Assembly: GCA_910577655.1 (NCBI GenBank)
Contig: CAJTOW010000001.1
Span: 6,636-70,635, forward strand
DNA from: an uncultured Lachnospiraceae bacterium
Lineage (GTDB): Bacteria > Bacillota > Clostridia > Lachnospirales > Lachnospiraceae
Direction of reading: 5' to 3'
Length of the DNA: 64,000 nucleotides
Part shown: positions 25,561-33,714 of the stretch, piece by piece
How positions within the stretch are numbered: position 1 is the stretch's first letter
How the letters are laid out: every line of letters begins with the position of its first letter
The notes under the pieces: model-generated
Databases searched by the model: none
Seen by the model: the letters and a program-made list of their open reading frames with translations, nothing else
Told to the model about the DNA's origin: nothing
Program-made: the position numbers and the translations under genes

Positions 25561-26694
25561 ATGTACAAATATATTCCCTATGGGAGGCAATGCATTGACG
25601 AGTATGATATACAAGCCGTGACAGATGTGCTAAGATCAGATTATCTTACCACAGGTCCTAAAGTTGAAGAATTTGAACGGAAGGTATCAGAGTATATAGG
25701 GGCTAGCTATGCTGTGGCTGTTTCTAATGGAACAGCCGCTCTGCATGCTGCCTGCTTTGCAGCAGGAATCGGTCCAGGAGACGAAGTAATCACAACACCG
25801 CTTACCTTTGCAGCATCTGCTAATTGTGTTTTATATTGTGGTGGTACCCCGGTATTTGCAGATATTGATCCATATACTTACAATTTGGATCCGAAAGATG
25901 TCCAAAAGAAGATTACATCACGGACAAAAGCGATCATTCCAGTTCACCTATCTGGCCAGCCGTGTGATATGGATTCCATCCATCAGATTGCAAAGGAATA
26001 TCATCTGACTGTTATTGAGGACGGAGCACATGCTCTTGGTTCGGAGTATAAAGGAAGAAAAATAGGATGTCTGTCTGATATGACTACCTTCAGTTTTCAT
26101 CCAGTTAAGCCAGTGACAACAGGAGAAGGCGGGATGATCGCTACGGATAATAAGGCTTTGTATCAGAGGCTTCTGCTGTTCCGTTCTCATGGCATTACCA
26201 GGGATCCGGCTATAATGAAGAGAACCGATGGGGCATGGTATTATGAACAGTTATTATTGGGATATAATTACCGCATTACAGATATCCAGTGTGCACTTGG
26301 TATTAGCCAGATGGGAAAACTGGATAGATTTATAAAAGTACGCCGGGAACTGGTGCAACGGTATGACAAGGCATTTGATGGATGTGACAATATTATCAGG
26401 CCATACCAGATGCCGGAAACCAGGAGTGCATGGCATTTGTATATTATTCAAATCATGCATCATGACAGAAAGGAAATATTTGAAAGACTGAGGGATAAAG
26501 GAATTGGAGTAAATGTGCATTATATTCCTATATACAAACACCCCTATTATCAGAAACATGGATATGCGGGGATTTACTGTGAAAATGCGGAAAAATTGTA
26601 TCAGAGGATGTTAAGTTTACCATTATATCCATCATTATCATATGAGGAACAGGATTATGTTGTTCAGTGTGTAGAAAATGTTCTGAAAGAGTAA
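25561..26694 (+). CDS. pseC: UDP-4-amino-4,6-dideoxy-N-acetyl-L-altrosamine transaminase, PseC
   Basis: A PLP-dependent DegT/DnrJ-type aminotransferase that puts the 4-amino group on the PseB product. The 377-residue protein contains LTTGPKVEEFE, VAVSNGTAALHAA, TTPLTFAASANC, EDGAHALGSEY and TFSFHPVKPVTTGEGG with the PLP lysine. It is the last AT-rich gene of the cluster. Confidence 0.93.
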   Translation: MYKYIPYGRQCIDEYDIQAVTDVLRSDYLTTGPKVEEFERKVSEYIGASYAVAVSNGTAALHAACFAAGIGPGDEVITTPLTFAASANCVLYCGGTPVFADIDPYTYNLDPKDVQKKITSRTKAIIPVHLSGQPCDMDSIHQIAKEYHLTVIEDGAHALGSEYKGRKIGCLSDMTTFSFHPVKPVTTGEGGMIATDNKALYQRLLLFRSHGITRDPAIMKRTDGAWYYEQLLLGYNYRITDIQCALGISQMGKLDRFIKVRRELVQRYDKAFDGCDNIIRPYQMPETRSAWHLYIIQIMHHDRKEIFERLRDKGIGVNVHYIPIYKHPYYQKHGYAGIYCENAEKLYQRMLSLPLYPSLSYEEQDYVVQCVENVLKE

Positions 26695-26742
26695 ATAAGA
26701 CAGACATCATAAGCTGTGCATCAAAAAGGAAGGGGAATAACA

Positions 26743-27828
26743 ATGAACCTGGTAATCTACGGCGCCCAGGCCATTGCTCTGGGCGCATACGAAGCAATAC
26801 ATAAGCTGTATCCGGTCAGGGAGATTTCCTGCTTTCTGGTGACACAGCGTGGCAATAACGGGGAATCCCTGGCCGGACTCCCGGTTGTGGAACTGGAGGC
26901 ATTTGCCCGCGGTCTCTCTGCGGAAGAGAAGGAGCGTACAGAAATCCTGATCGCCACACCGGAAAATATCATGGCGGAGATCGAGAAGAGTCTGGAAGAC
27001 CATGGGCTGTACTGCCATGTCCGTCTTACCTCCCAACGCTGGGCAGAGCTGATGAGCTACCATTATGTGTGCGGCCAGGAGTTTCTGCCTTTGTCGGCGT
27101 TGCCGGTGGGATATCATAGGGCCGGGATGCATCTGTTTATGGCAAAGTTTTATAGGGACAAGTCTCTGGCCGGAGGGTATTCCATGCCGGAATGGGTGAC
27201 GCCGATTCAGGTGGGAGCAGCCTTGTGCAGAGAGCGGGTTGCCAACATTTTGGACAGTGACGGGGAGCATATATCTGGGAAGAATGGAAATTATTCGGAA
27301 CTGACAGCTCTGTACTGGATCTGGAAAAACCGTTTGCTGACAGGGGCGGCAGACGAGAGATGGGAATATTATGGGCTGGCTCATTACCGGAGGATTTTGG
27401 AACTTTCGGAAGATGATGTGCTGCGGCTGGCAGACAATGATGTGGATGTGGTGCTTCCTTATCCTATGCCTTACGAGCCGGATATCCAGGTCCACCATGA
27501 ACGGTATCTGAAGCAGGAGGACTGGGATGCAGTGGTGAAGGCGGTATCGGAGCTTTGGCCGGAGTATATGCAGGAGTTTTCCGCTGTGTTGCAGCAGAAG
27601 TATCTGTACAATTACAATATTATGCTGGCCAGGAAGAAGGTATTGGCAGAGTACTGCGGATGGCTGTTCCCCATTCTGGAGCGAGTGGAGGAGTTAAGCA
27701 TTCCCAAAGGAAAAGAGCGGAGTGACCGGTATATCGGATATGTGGGGGAGACCCTGGCTACCTTGTATTTTATGTCCAAAAGGGGCAGGCTGAATATTGT
27801 CCATGCAGGATGCAGGTTTTTGACGTAA
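26743..27828 (+). CDS. DUF4422-type glycosyltransferase with N-terminal Rossmann-like domain
   Basis: A 361-residue protein. The first 100 residues begin NLVIYGAQAIALGAYEAI, a nucleotide-binding-like fold. The rest matches DUF4422 exopolysaccharide transferases: a C/H-poor block around NYSELTALYWIWKN, YGLAHYRRIL, DVVLPYPMPYEPDIQVHHE and YNYNIMLARKKVLAEYC. ATG 26743 has AAGGAAGGGG upstream and fits better than a GTG at 26716. Its GC content is visibly higher than the pse genes before it, so it may have joined the cluster separately or belong to the resident chromosome. Confidence 0.75.
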   Translation: MNLVIYGAQAIALGAYEAIHKLYPVREISCFLVTQRGNNGESLAGLPVVELEAFARGLSAEEKERTEILIATPENIMAEIEKSLEDHGLYCHVRLTSQRWAELMSYHYVCGQEFLPLSALPVGYHRAGMHLFMAKFYRDKSLAGGYSMPEWVTPIQVGAALCRERVANILDSDGEHISGKNGNYSELTALYWIWKNRLLTGAADERWEYYGLAHYRRILELSEDDVLRLADNDVDVVLPYPMPYEPDIQVHHERYLKQEDWDAVVKAVSELWPEYMQEFSAVLQQKYLYNYNIMLARKKVLAEYCGWLFPILERVEELSIPKGKERSDRYIGYVGETLATLYFMSKRGRLNIVHAGCRFLT

Positions 27829-27885
27829 TCATCATGGGAAACGCAGTCTTTTTAATTAGGTATACATATCGCCGGGAGGATATGT

Positions 27886-27918
27886 CGTAACAGTTCAGAT
27901 ACCCCCTGAACTGTTACG
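27886..27918. repeat. dispersed inverted-repeat element
   Basis: CGTAACAGTTCAG and CTGAACTGTTACG are perfect 13-base arms around ATACCCC. This is among the best conserved copies of the family. It lies downstream of the glycan cluster. Confidence 0.85.
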
Positions 27919-28019
27919 ATATGCCTGCTTAATCATTTACTTTGCTGTGATTTTCGTTGCAATTTTTCTCCCATATGCTATACTTTATACATCTTATTAA
28001 TCAGAGGTTCCGGTGGATT

Positions 28020-28495
28020 CCCACCGCAGGTTTCAAATCCGATTTTCAATTTAATCTCATTATTTTTGCAGGAGTATTATCCACGGGAATGGCCCTGTTT
28101 GCGGAGAGGCACCAGGATTATCTGCGAAAGTATACAGAATTGAGAAATGAAAAGGTGAAAAACCGTCCCATACCGTATCTGCATGGAGTAAGGAAGATGG
28201 ATTCAGCCTGGGGTAAAAGGCTGTGGGGGAGAAAGGCGGATTATGTGCTGGCACTGAAAGGAAACCAGGGAACATAGAAAGTATGCATTAGCATCTGGAT
28301 GTGATATCCTATGAAGGTGAAAACCCAACCACAGATAAAATAGCAGCCCAGAATCTGAACATCATAAGAAAATGCAGTCTGAGGATCTTGAAAATGACGG
28401 ATGTATCAAGAAATAAAAGGTTGTCAATGAAAAAGAAACGGTATGTGATTGGTCTACGTCCAATAAAGCATTTAGAAGAGATGCTAAACGTTTAA
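28020..28495 (+). pseudogene. remnant of an ISAs1-family transposase
   Basis: Two short frames keep recognisable pieces of an ISAs1 (H-repeat-like) transposase: FAERHQDYLRKY and then KADYVLALKGNQGT (28220-28276), and after a frame break ENPTTDKIAAQNLNIIRKC (28325 on) with the usual C-terminal KRYVIGLRP-like end. Most of the protein is deleted, so it cannot be functional. No intact terminal repeats were found. The surrounding 27829-28849 stretch otherwise holds only hairpin repeats. Confidence 0.75.
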
Positions 28496-28614
28496 ATGTG
28501 GCAAAAATAAAATCAGGTAAGGGGAACCATTCATGCATTGATCGTGTGTTATCTTTGTTCTGTATTTACAGAATAAGTTTTTTTTGTTATACTCCTTATT
28601 ATATGTAAAGACGG

Positions 28615-28750
28615 GTAACAGTTCAGATAGGTCTGCGCACTCGCTGCGCTGACCGTACGAAAATGTAGTGGCCGGAGGGCATCTGCCCCATCGCGCAGCG
28701 ATTTTCATGGGCAGATACCGTAACAGTTCAAGGGGTATCTGAACTGTTAT
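28615..28750. repeat. composite hairpin repeat upstream of scpA
   Basis: A single arm GTAACAGTTCAGAT (28615-28628) is followed by an internal hairpin (ATCTGCCCCATCGC / GCGA...TGGGCAGAT, 28681-28716) and then a complete copy of the dispersed element (28720-28750; arms GTAACAGTTCA and TGAACTGTTA around AGGGGTATC). It looks like one element inserted within or beside another. Confidence 0.7.
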
Positions 28751-28849
28751 AAAAACGGAGCAATAGTCCGGCAGGGCCGGATCAGAGAGAGACAGGGAAA
28801 TTCCCTTACAGGAGCCGTTGCAAAACGAAGTGGGAAAAGGCAGGGCAAT

Positions 28850-29656
28850 ATGGCGATTTCTTATAAACTGGAGAAGTTTGAGGGTCCTCTGGATCTTCTG
28901 CTGCATCTAATCGAGAAGAATAAGGTGGATATCTATGACATTCCCATCGTGGAGATCACACAGCAGTATCTGGATTATGTCAGTCAGATGGAAAGGGAGG
29001 ATCTGAATATTGTCAGCGATTTCCTGGTCATGGCGGCGACTCTTCTGGACATAAAGTCCCGGATGCTTCTGCCGGTGGAGGTCAATGAGGACGGCCAGGA
29101 GGAGGATCCCAGGGCAGAGCTGGTGGCGCGGCTTCTGGAATACAAGCGCTATAAGCTGATGGCCCAGAAGCTGCTGGATCTGGAAGAGCATGCGGCGGGT
29201 GTTCTGTTCCGGGATCCAGATATACCGGAGGAGGTGGCAAAGTACGAGGTGCCGGTGGATCTGGACAAACTGCTGGACGGGCTGACTCTGGCAAAGCTCC
29301 AGAGAATCTTTGATTCTGTGATGAAGCGGCAAAAGGATAAGGTAGACCCTATCCGCAGCAAGTTCGGTACCATCAAACGGGAGCCGGTGAGCCTGGAGAT
29401 GCGGATTCTGGACGTACTGGATTTCGCCAGAAAGCACAGGAGGTTCAGCTTCCGCCAGATGCTGGAGCGCCAGGGGGACAAGCTGGAGATCGTGGTCACG
29501 TTTCTGGCGGTGCTGGAACTGATGAAGATCGGCAGGATCCACCTTGTCCAGGAGAATCTGTTTGATGATATGCAGATCGATATCCTGGAGGAGGAGGGCC
29601 AGGAGACCGGGCTGAGCCTGGAGGAACTGGAAGAGCTGGAAGCAATGAACACTTAA
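28850..29656 (+). CDS. scpA: segregation and condensation protein A
   Basis: The kleisin subunit of the SMC-ScpAB condensin. The 268-residue protein starts YKLEKFEGPLDLLLHLIEKN, the near-universal ScpA opening, and has DFLVMAATLLDIKSRMLLP, then a variable middle and the winged-helix end FLAVLELMKIGRIHLVQE. It is 30 bases before scpB, as usual in Firmicutes. Confidence 0.95.
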   Translation: MAISYKLEKFEGPLDLLLHLIEKNKVDIYDIPIVEITQQYLDYVSQMEREDLNIVSDFLVMAATLLDIKSRMLLPVEVNEDGQEEDPRAELVARLLEYKRYKLMAQKLLDLEEHAAGVLFRDPDIPEEVAKYEVPVDLDKLLDGLTLAKLQRIFDSVMKRQKDKVDPIRSKFGTIKREPVSLEMRILDVLDFARKHRRFSFRQMLERQGDKLEIVVTFLAVLELMKIGRIHLVQENLFDDMQIDILEEEGQETGLSLEELEELEAMNT

Positions 29657-29686
29657 TGTTGAAGAAGAGGACGGATAAGACAGCGA

Positions 29687-30748
29687 ATGGGAAGTATATT
29701 TGATGAGGACGAGGCGTTTGATCTGGCGGCCATTGAGGCGCGGCACATGGAGATGGAGGCTGAGGAGCAGTTAGAGCTGGATCTGGAGGAGTTGTCCGGT
29801 GCCGCGCAGAAGGGGGAGATATTCCCGGAGAGTGACTGGGAGGCCACACTGGAGGCGGTGCTGTTCACCATGGGCAACTCGGTGGAGCTGGGACAGCTGG
29901 CGGTAGCCATCGGCCAGAGCGAGAAGGTGGCAAAGCGGGTGGTGGAAAGCCTCCAGAAGCGGTACGAAGAGGAGAACCGGGGGATGCAGATTCTGGAGCT
30001 GGAGGGCGCATACCAGATGTCCACACGGGTAAAATATTACGAGAACCTGATCCGTGTGGCGTCGGCACCCAAGAAGCATATGCTGACGGAAGTGGCGCTG
30101 GAGACCCTTTCCATCATCGCTTACAAGCAGCCGGTGACCAAGCTGGAAATCTCCAGGATCCGTGGCGTGTCCTCGGATCATGCGGTGAACCGTCTGGTGG
30201 AATACGGGCTGGTCTGTGAGGTGGGCAGACTGGATGCACCGGGAAGACCGGCCCAGTTCGCCACAACGGAGGAATTCTTACGCAGATTTGGAGTCGGTTC
30301 GGTGACGGATCTGCCTACCGTGAACCCGGAGCAGGAGGGCGAGATCATCCAGGAAGTGGAGGAGGAGCTCCAGCTGAAGCTCAATATAGACGGAACCCTG
30401 GAGGAGAATGATCCGGGAGAAGATCCGGAAGGCGAATCAGAGCGTGATCCGGGGAGAGTCCCGGAAAGTGGTCTGGAGCGTGATCTTGGGAGAGATCCGG
30501 AAAGCGGTTTGGAGCGTGATCCGGGGAGAACCCCGGAAAGCGGTCTGAAGCATGATCCGGGAGAAAGCCCTGAAAGTGATCTTGGGAGAGACCCTGAAAG
30601 CGGTCTTAAGCATAATCCGGGGAGAGCCCCGGAAAACGGCCAGAAGAGTGATCTGGGAGAAGATCTGGAAAGCGGCAAGAAGAGTGCTCCGGGAGAAGAC
30701 CTGGAAAGCGAATCAGAATATGATCCAGAAGAAGACCCGGAAAGCTGA
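29687..30748 (+). CDS. scpB: segregation and condensation protein B with repeat-rich C-terminal tail
   Basis: The winged-helix partner of ScpA. The conserved core (residues about 50-205) includes EAVLFTMGNSVELGQLA, ALETLSIIAYKQPVTKLEI, RIRGVSSDHAVNRL and GRPAQFATTEEFLRRFG. ScpB is normally about 190 residues; here there is a 45-residue acidic N-terminal extension and a tail of about 115 residues (240-353) made of degenerate 12-13-residue units such as DPGRxPESGLERD. The tail is predicted to be disordered and strongly charged. Its role is unknown. Confidence 0.92.
   Translation: MGSIFDEDEAFDLAAIEARHMEMEAEEQLELDLEELSGAAQKGEIFPESDWEATLEAVLFTMGNSVELGQLAVAIGQSEKVAKRVVESLQKRYEEENRGMQILELEGAYQMSTRVKYYENLIRVASAPKKHMLTEVALETLSIIAYKQPVTKLEISRIRGVSSDHAVNRLVEYGLVCEVGRLDAPGRPAQFATTEEFLRRFGVGSVTDLPTVNPEQEGEIIQEVEEELQLKLNIDGTLEENDPGEDPEGESERDPGRVPESGLERDLGRDPESGLERDPGRTPESGLKHDPGESPESDLGRDPESGLKHNPGRAPENGQKSDLGEDLESGKKSAPGEDLESESEYDPEEDPES
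30410..30745. repeat. degenerate tandem repeat (about 36-39 bp) in the 3' end of scpB
   Basis: About nine units built on GATCCGGGGAGA...CCGGAAAGCGG variants, in frame, coding the charged ScpB tail. The unit length is a multiple of three, so changes in copy number preserve the frame. Confidence 0.8.
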
Positions 30749-30830
30749 GAATAAAGCAGGAAAGAAATCCATGCAACAAGTCAAATGTACTCAGTCAGGA
30801 TCTCACCATGCCTGATTTTGTGAGATTCCG

Positions 30831-30860
30831 GTAACAGTTCCAGGGTATCTGGACTGTTGC
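30831..30860. repeat. dispersed inverted-repeat element
   Basis: GTAACAGTTCCAG and CTGGACTGTTGC arms around GGTAT. It shows compensating changes (CC/GG) against the consensus, which supports selection for pairing. It lies between scpB and dut. Confidence 0.75.
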
Positions 30861-30900
30861 AGATTCCGGGAGTACATGCTAAGAAAAGGAGGAACCAGAC

Positions 30901-31338
30901 ATGGAGAAACGGATTCGAATCAGATATTTATCTGACAAGATAGAGAGGCTGGACTACATAGACAAAAAGTCGGACTGGATCGATCTGCGGGCTGCGGAGG
31001 ATGTGGAGCTTAAGAAAGATGAGTTCCGTCTGATTCCGCTGGGGGTGGCCATGGAGCTTCCGGAGGGGTATGAAGCACATGTGGTACCCAGAAGCAGTAC
31101 CTACAAGAATTTCGGCATTATCCAGACCAATCATATGGGCATCATCGATGAAAGCTACTGCGGCGACAATGACCAGTGGTTTTTCCCGGCTTATGCCCTG
31201 CAAGACACCCGGATCCATGCGGGTGACCGCATCTGTCAGTTCCGGATCATGGAACACCAGCCGCGGATACAGTTTGAAGAGGTGGACAGCCTGGGCCACC
31301 AGGACCGGGGAGGTCATGGTAGCACCGGCAGAAAGTGA
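30901..31338 (+). CDS. dut: dUTP diphosphatase
   Basis: Hydrolyses dUTP to dUMP and pyrophosphate. The trimeric dUTPase motifs are present in 145 residues: [40 protein letters not shown] and the C-terminal [10 protein letters not shown] lid, a variant of RGxxGFGSTG. GGAGG lies 10 bases before the ATG. It overlaps the next gene by one base. Confidence 0.93.
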   Translation: MEKRIRIRYLSDKIERLDYIDKKSDWIDLRAAEDVELKKDEFRLIPLGVAMELPEGYEAHVVPRSSTYKNFGIIQTNHMGIIDESYCGDNDQWFFPAYALQDTRIHAGDRICQFRIMEHQPRIQFEEVDSLGHQDRGGHGSTGRK

Positions 31339-32372
31339 TGGCGGGCATGAATAGTAGCGATAGAAGGAATTCAGGAAATGGCGCCGGCCAGAGGAGGGCG
31401 CCCTCGCAGGCAGGACGGAGCAGGGGATCGTCAGAGTCAGGAAGCCGCGGCGACAAGGGATCTCTCCAGAGCCGGGGACGCAGCAATACTCCTTCTGGAC
31501 GTGAAGGCGCCGCCTATGCGGCAGGCCGCAGGAGTGGAGGTGAGGCATCCGGTTCAGGCCGCAGAGGTACTGGCCTGTCGTCTGGATCCAGCCGCGGAAA
31601 CACCACGTCTAACCGTGGCCGCGGACAAGGCTCGTCCTATAGCGGGCGGAGGGTGGGGACTGCGTCCCGCTCTTACTCCCGGACCCGTAAAAGAAAGAAA
31701 AAGAGTGCACAGAGAATCGTCCTGCTGATGTTTTTAGCCTTTGTGGTGATCCTGATCGCGGGGGGCGTCTTTGGCGTCCGGAGATTTCTGAGGAACAAAG
31801 CACGCAATGAGCTGAAGGCGGATGGGATTGCCAGTATAGAAGCAGGCGATTATGAGGATGCCATTGCAAAGCTGGACGAGGCTTTATCCTACTCTGGCGG
31901 CAAAATCGGGGAGTTTGAGACAGAGGTGCTGGAAGCCCGGGCAGAAGCGGAATATCTGGAGGCCGACTACGGGGCGTCGCTGCATACCTGGCAGCTTCTC
32001 CTGGAAAATGATGAGGACAGCCGCAAGTATAAGGAAGGGGCTGTACTGTGTCTTCTGGCAAACGGCCATCTGGATGAGGCCCTGGCCATGGAAGCCCTGC
32101 AGAGCCGGGTCTACAACAAGATAGCAGTGGGGCAGATTGAAGCCAGGGAGTATGAGCAGGCCCTGGAAACCATAGAACGGGGGATCCAGGCACCGGAGAA
32201 ATCTGCCATGGAAGATCTTCTGTACAATCAGGCAGCTGTCTATGGATATATGGGAGAATTTGAAAAGTCCCTGGAGCTTTTTGAAGCATACGAAGCAGAG
32301 TACGGGCCAAATGAAAAGGCTGAGAGGGAGATTACATTTTTGAAAAGCAGAGTTTCAGGAGCGGGAGAGTAA
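31338..32372 (+). CDS. single-pass membrane TPR protein with Arg/Gly/Ser-rich N-terminus
   Basis: A 344-residue protein. Residues 1 to about 123 are low-complexity, basic and rich in Arg, Gly and Ser. A single hydrophobic helix follows (about 125-148, IVLLMFLAFVVILIAGGVFG). The outer part holds helical pairs typical of tetratricopeptide repeats (GIASIEAGDYEDAIAKLDEA and others). A basic N-terminus before the helix predicts an inside tail and outside TPR domain. Start ATG 31338 shares its first base with the dut stop codon; GTG 31335 is an alternative. Function is unknown; the tail could bind nucleic acid or anionic lipid. Confidence 0.75.
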   Translation: MAGMNSSDRRNSGNGAGQRRAPSQAGRSRGSSESGSRGDKGSLQSRGRSNTPSGREGAAYAAGRRSGGEASGSGRRGTGLSSGSSRGNTTSNRGRGQGSSYSGRRVGTASRSYSRTRKRKKKSAQRIVLLMFLAFVVILIAGGVFGVRRFLRNKARNELKADGIASIEAGDYEDAIAKLDEALSYSGGKIGEFETEVLEARAEAEYLEADYGASLHTWQLLLENDEDSRKYKEGAVLCLLANGHLDEALAMEALQSRVYNKIAVGQIEAREYEQALETIERGIQAPEKSAMEDLLYNQAAVYGYMGEFEKSLELFEAYEAEYGPNEKAEREITFLKSRVSGAGE

Positions 32373-32392
32373 CCGCGGTTTAAGAATAAGGA

Positions 32393-32440
32393 GTAACAGT
32401 TCAGACGGGCGGCAGGAGGAGGGCCCGTCTGAACTGTTAC
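32393..32440. repeat. extended dispersed inverted repeat directly before hflX
   Basis: GTAACAGTTCAGACGGGC and GCCCGTCTGAACTGTTAC form a perfect 18-base stem with an 12-base G/A-rich loop. It ends 14 bases before the hflX start codon and overlaps its ribosome-site region, so it might affect expression. Confidence 0.8.
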
Positions 32441-32454
32441 AATAAGGAGACGGA

Positions 32455-33702
32455 ATGGCAGAATTGGTGGAGATCAAAGAGGTTGAAGAGCAGGTGATTC
32501 TGGTGGCGGTCAGTATCAGCGACGAGGATGATACCAGGGCTTCGGTAGATGAGCTTAGGGAACTGGTCCGCACAGCCGGGGCGGTGACCGTAGGCGAGGT
32601 GATCCAGAACCGGGAGAAGATTCATCCCGGAACCTATCTGGGAAAAGGGAAAATAGAAGAGTTGAAAGAGCTGGTGGAGGCCTGCTCTGCTACCGGTGTG
32701 GTCTGTGATGATGAGTTATCGCCAGTGCAGCTGCGCAATCTGGAGGATGCCCTGGATACCAAGGTCATGGACCGGACTATGGTGATTCTGGATATCTTCG
32801 CGTCCCGGGCAACCACCAGCGAGGGCAAGATCCAGGTGGAGCTGGCCCAGTTAAAGTACCGGGCAGCCAGACTGGTGGGTCTGCGCAGCTCTCTTTCCAG
32901 ACTTGGAGGCGGGATCGGTACCCGTGGGCCGGGTGAGAAGAAGCTGGAGATGGACCGCCGTCTGATCCATGAACGGATCGGACAGCTGAAGCAGGAACTC
33001 AAAGAGGTGCAGTGTCACCGGGAACTGATCCGCAGACAGAGGGAGAAGTCCCACACCTTCGTGGCAGCGATTGTTGGCTATACCAATGCAGGGAAATCCA
33101 CGCTGTTAAACCGCCTGACCGATGCGGGGATTCTGGCAGAGGACAAGCTCTTTGCCACTCTGGATCCTACTACCCGAAGCCTGATCCTGGAAAGCGGCCG
33201 GCAGATACTCCTGACAGACACGGTAGGATTCATCCGGAAGCTGCCCCATCATCTTATCGAGGCTTTCCGCAGCACCCTGGAGGAAGCCAGATACAGCGAC
33301 ATGATCCTTCATGTGGTGGACTGTTCCTGTGCCCAGATGGATATGCAGATGCATGTGGTCTACCAGACCCTGCAGGATCTGAAGGTGGGGGACAAGACGA
33401 TTGTAACTTTGTTCAATAAGATAGACAAGAAACAGGATATGGAGCTTCCCAGGGATCTGCGGTCGGACTTCCAGGTGCAGATTTCGGCGAAAACCGGAAC
33501 AGGGATCGACAAACTTCTGGAGGTCCTGGAGACGATCCTGCGCAGCCGGAATATCTATCTGGAGCGGGTATTTCCCTACCCGGAGGCCGGCAGGATCCAG
33601 CAGGTGCGTAAATATGGGGAGCTGATCGCGGAGGAGTACCAGGAGGACGGGATCCATGTAAAGGCCTATGTACCGGCAGAATTGTTTGCGCAGCTTCAGT
33701 AG
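32455..33702 (+). CDS. hflX: ribosome-associated GTPase HflX
   Basis: A 415-residue GTPase that splits or rescues stalled 70S ribosomes. The N-terminal HflX domain contains the NREKIHPGTYLGKGKIEEL signature and GGIGTRGPGEKKLEMDRR; the G domain has GYTNAGKST (P-loop), DTVGFIRKLPHHLIEAF (G3) and NKID (G4). AAGGAGACGG lies just upstream of the ATG. Confidence 0.95.
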   Translation: MAELVEIKEVEEQVILVAVSISDEDDTRASVDELRELVRTAGAVTVGEVIQNREKIHPGTYLGKGKIEELKELVEACSATGVVCDDELSPVQLRNLEDALDTKVMDRTMVILDIFASRATTSEGKIQVELAQLKYRAARLVGLRSSLSRLGGGIGTRGPGEKKLEMDRRLIHERIGQLKQELKEVQCHRELIRRQREKSHTFVAAIVGYTNAGKSTLLNRLTDAGILAEDKLFATLDPTTRSLILESGRQILLTDTVGFIRKLPHHLIEAFRSTLEEARYSDMILHVVDCSCAQMDMQMHVVYQTLQDLKVGDKTIVTLFNKIDKKQDMELPRDLRSDFQVQISAKTGTGIDKLLEVLETILRSRNIYLERVFPYPEAGRIQQVRKYGELIAEEYQEDGIHVKAYVPAELFAQLQ

Positions 33703-33714
33703 GAGAGGATATGT

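Noticed and set aside
28020..28495. Two independent small genes upstream of scpA
   Set aside because: Their products are fragments of one ISAs1 transposase interrupted by deletion and frame change.
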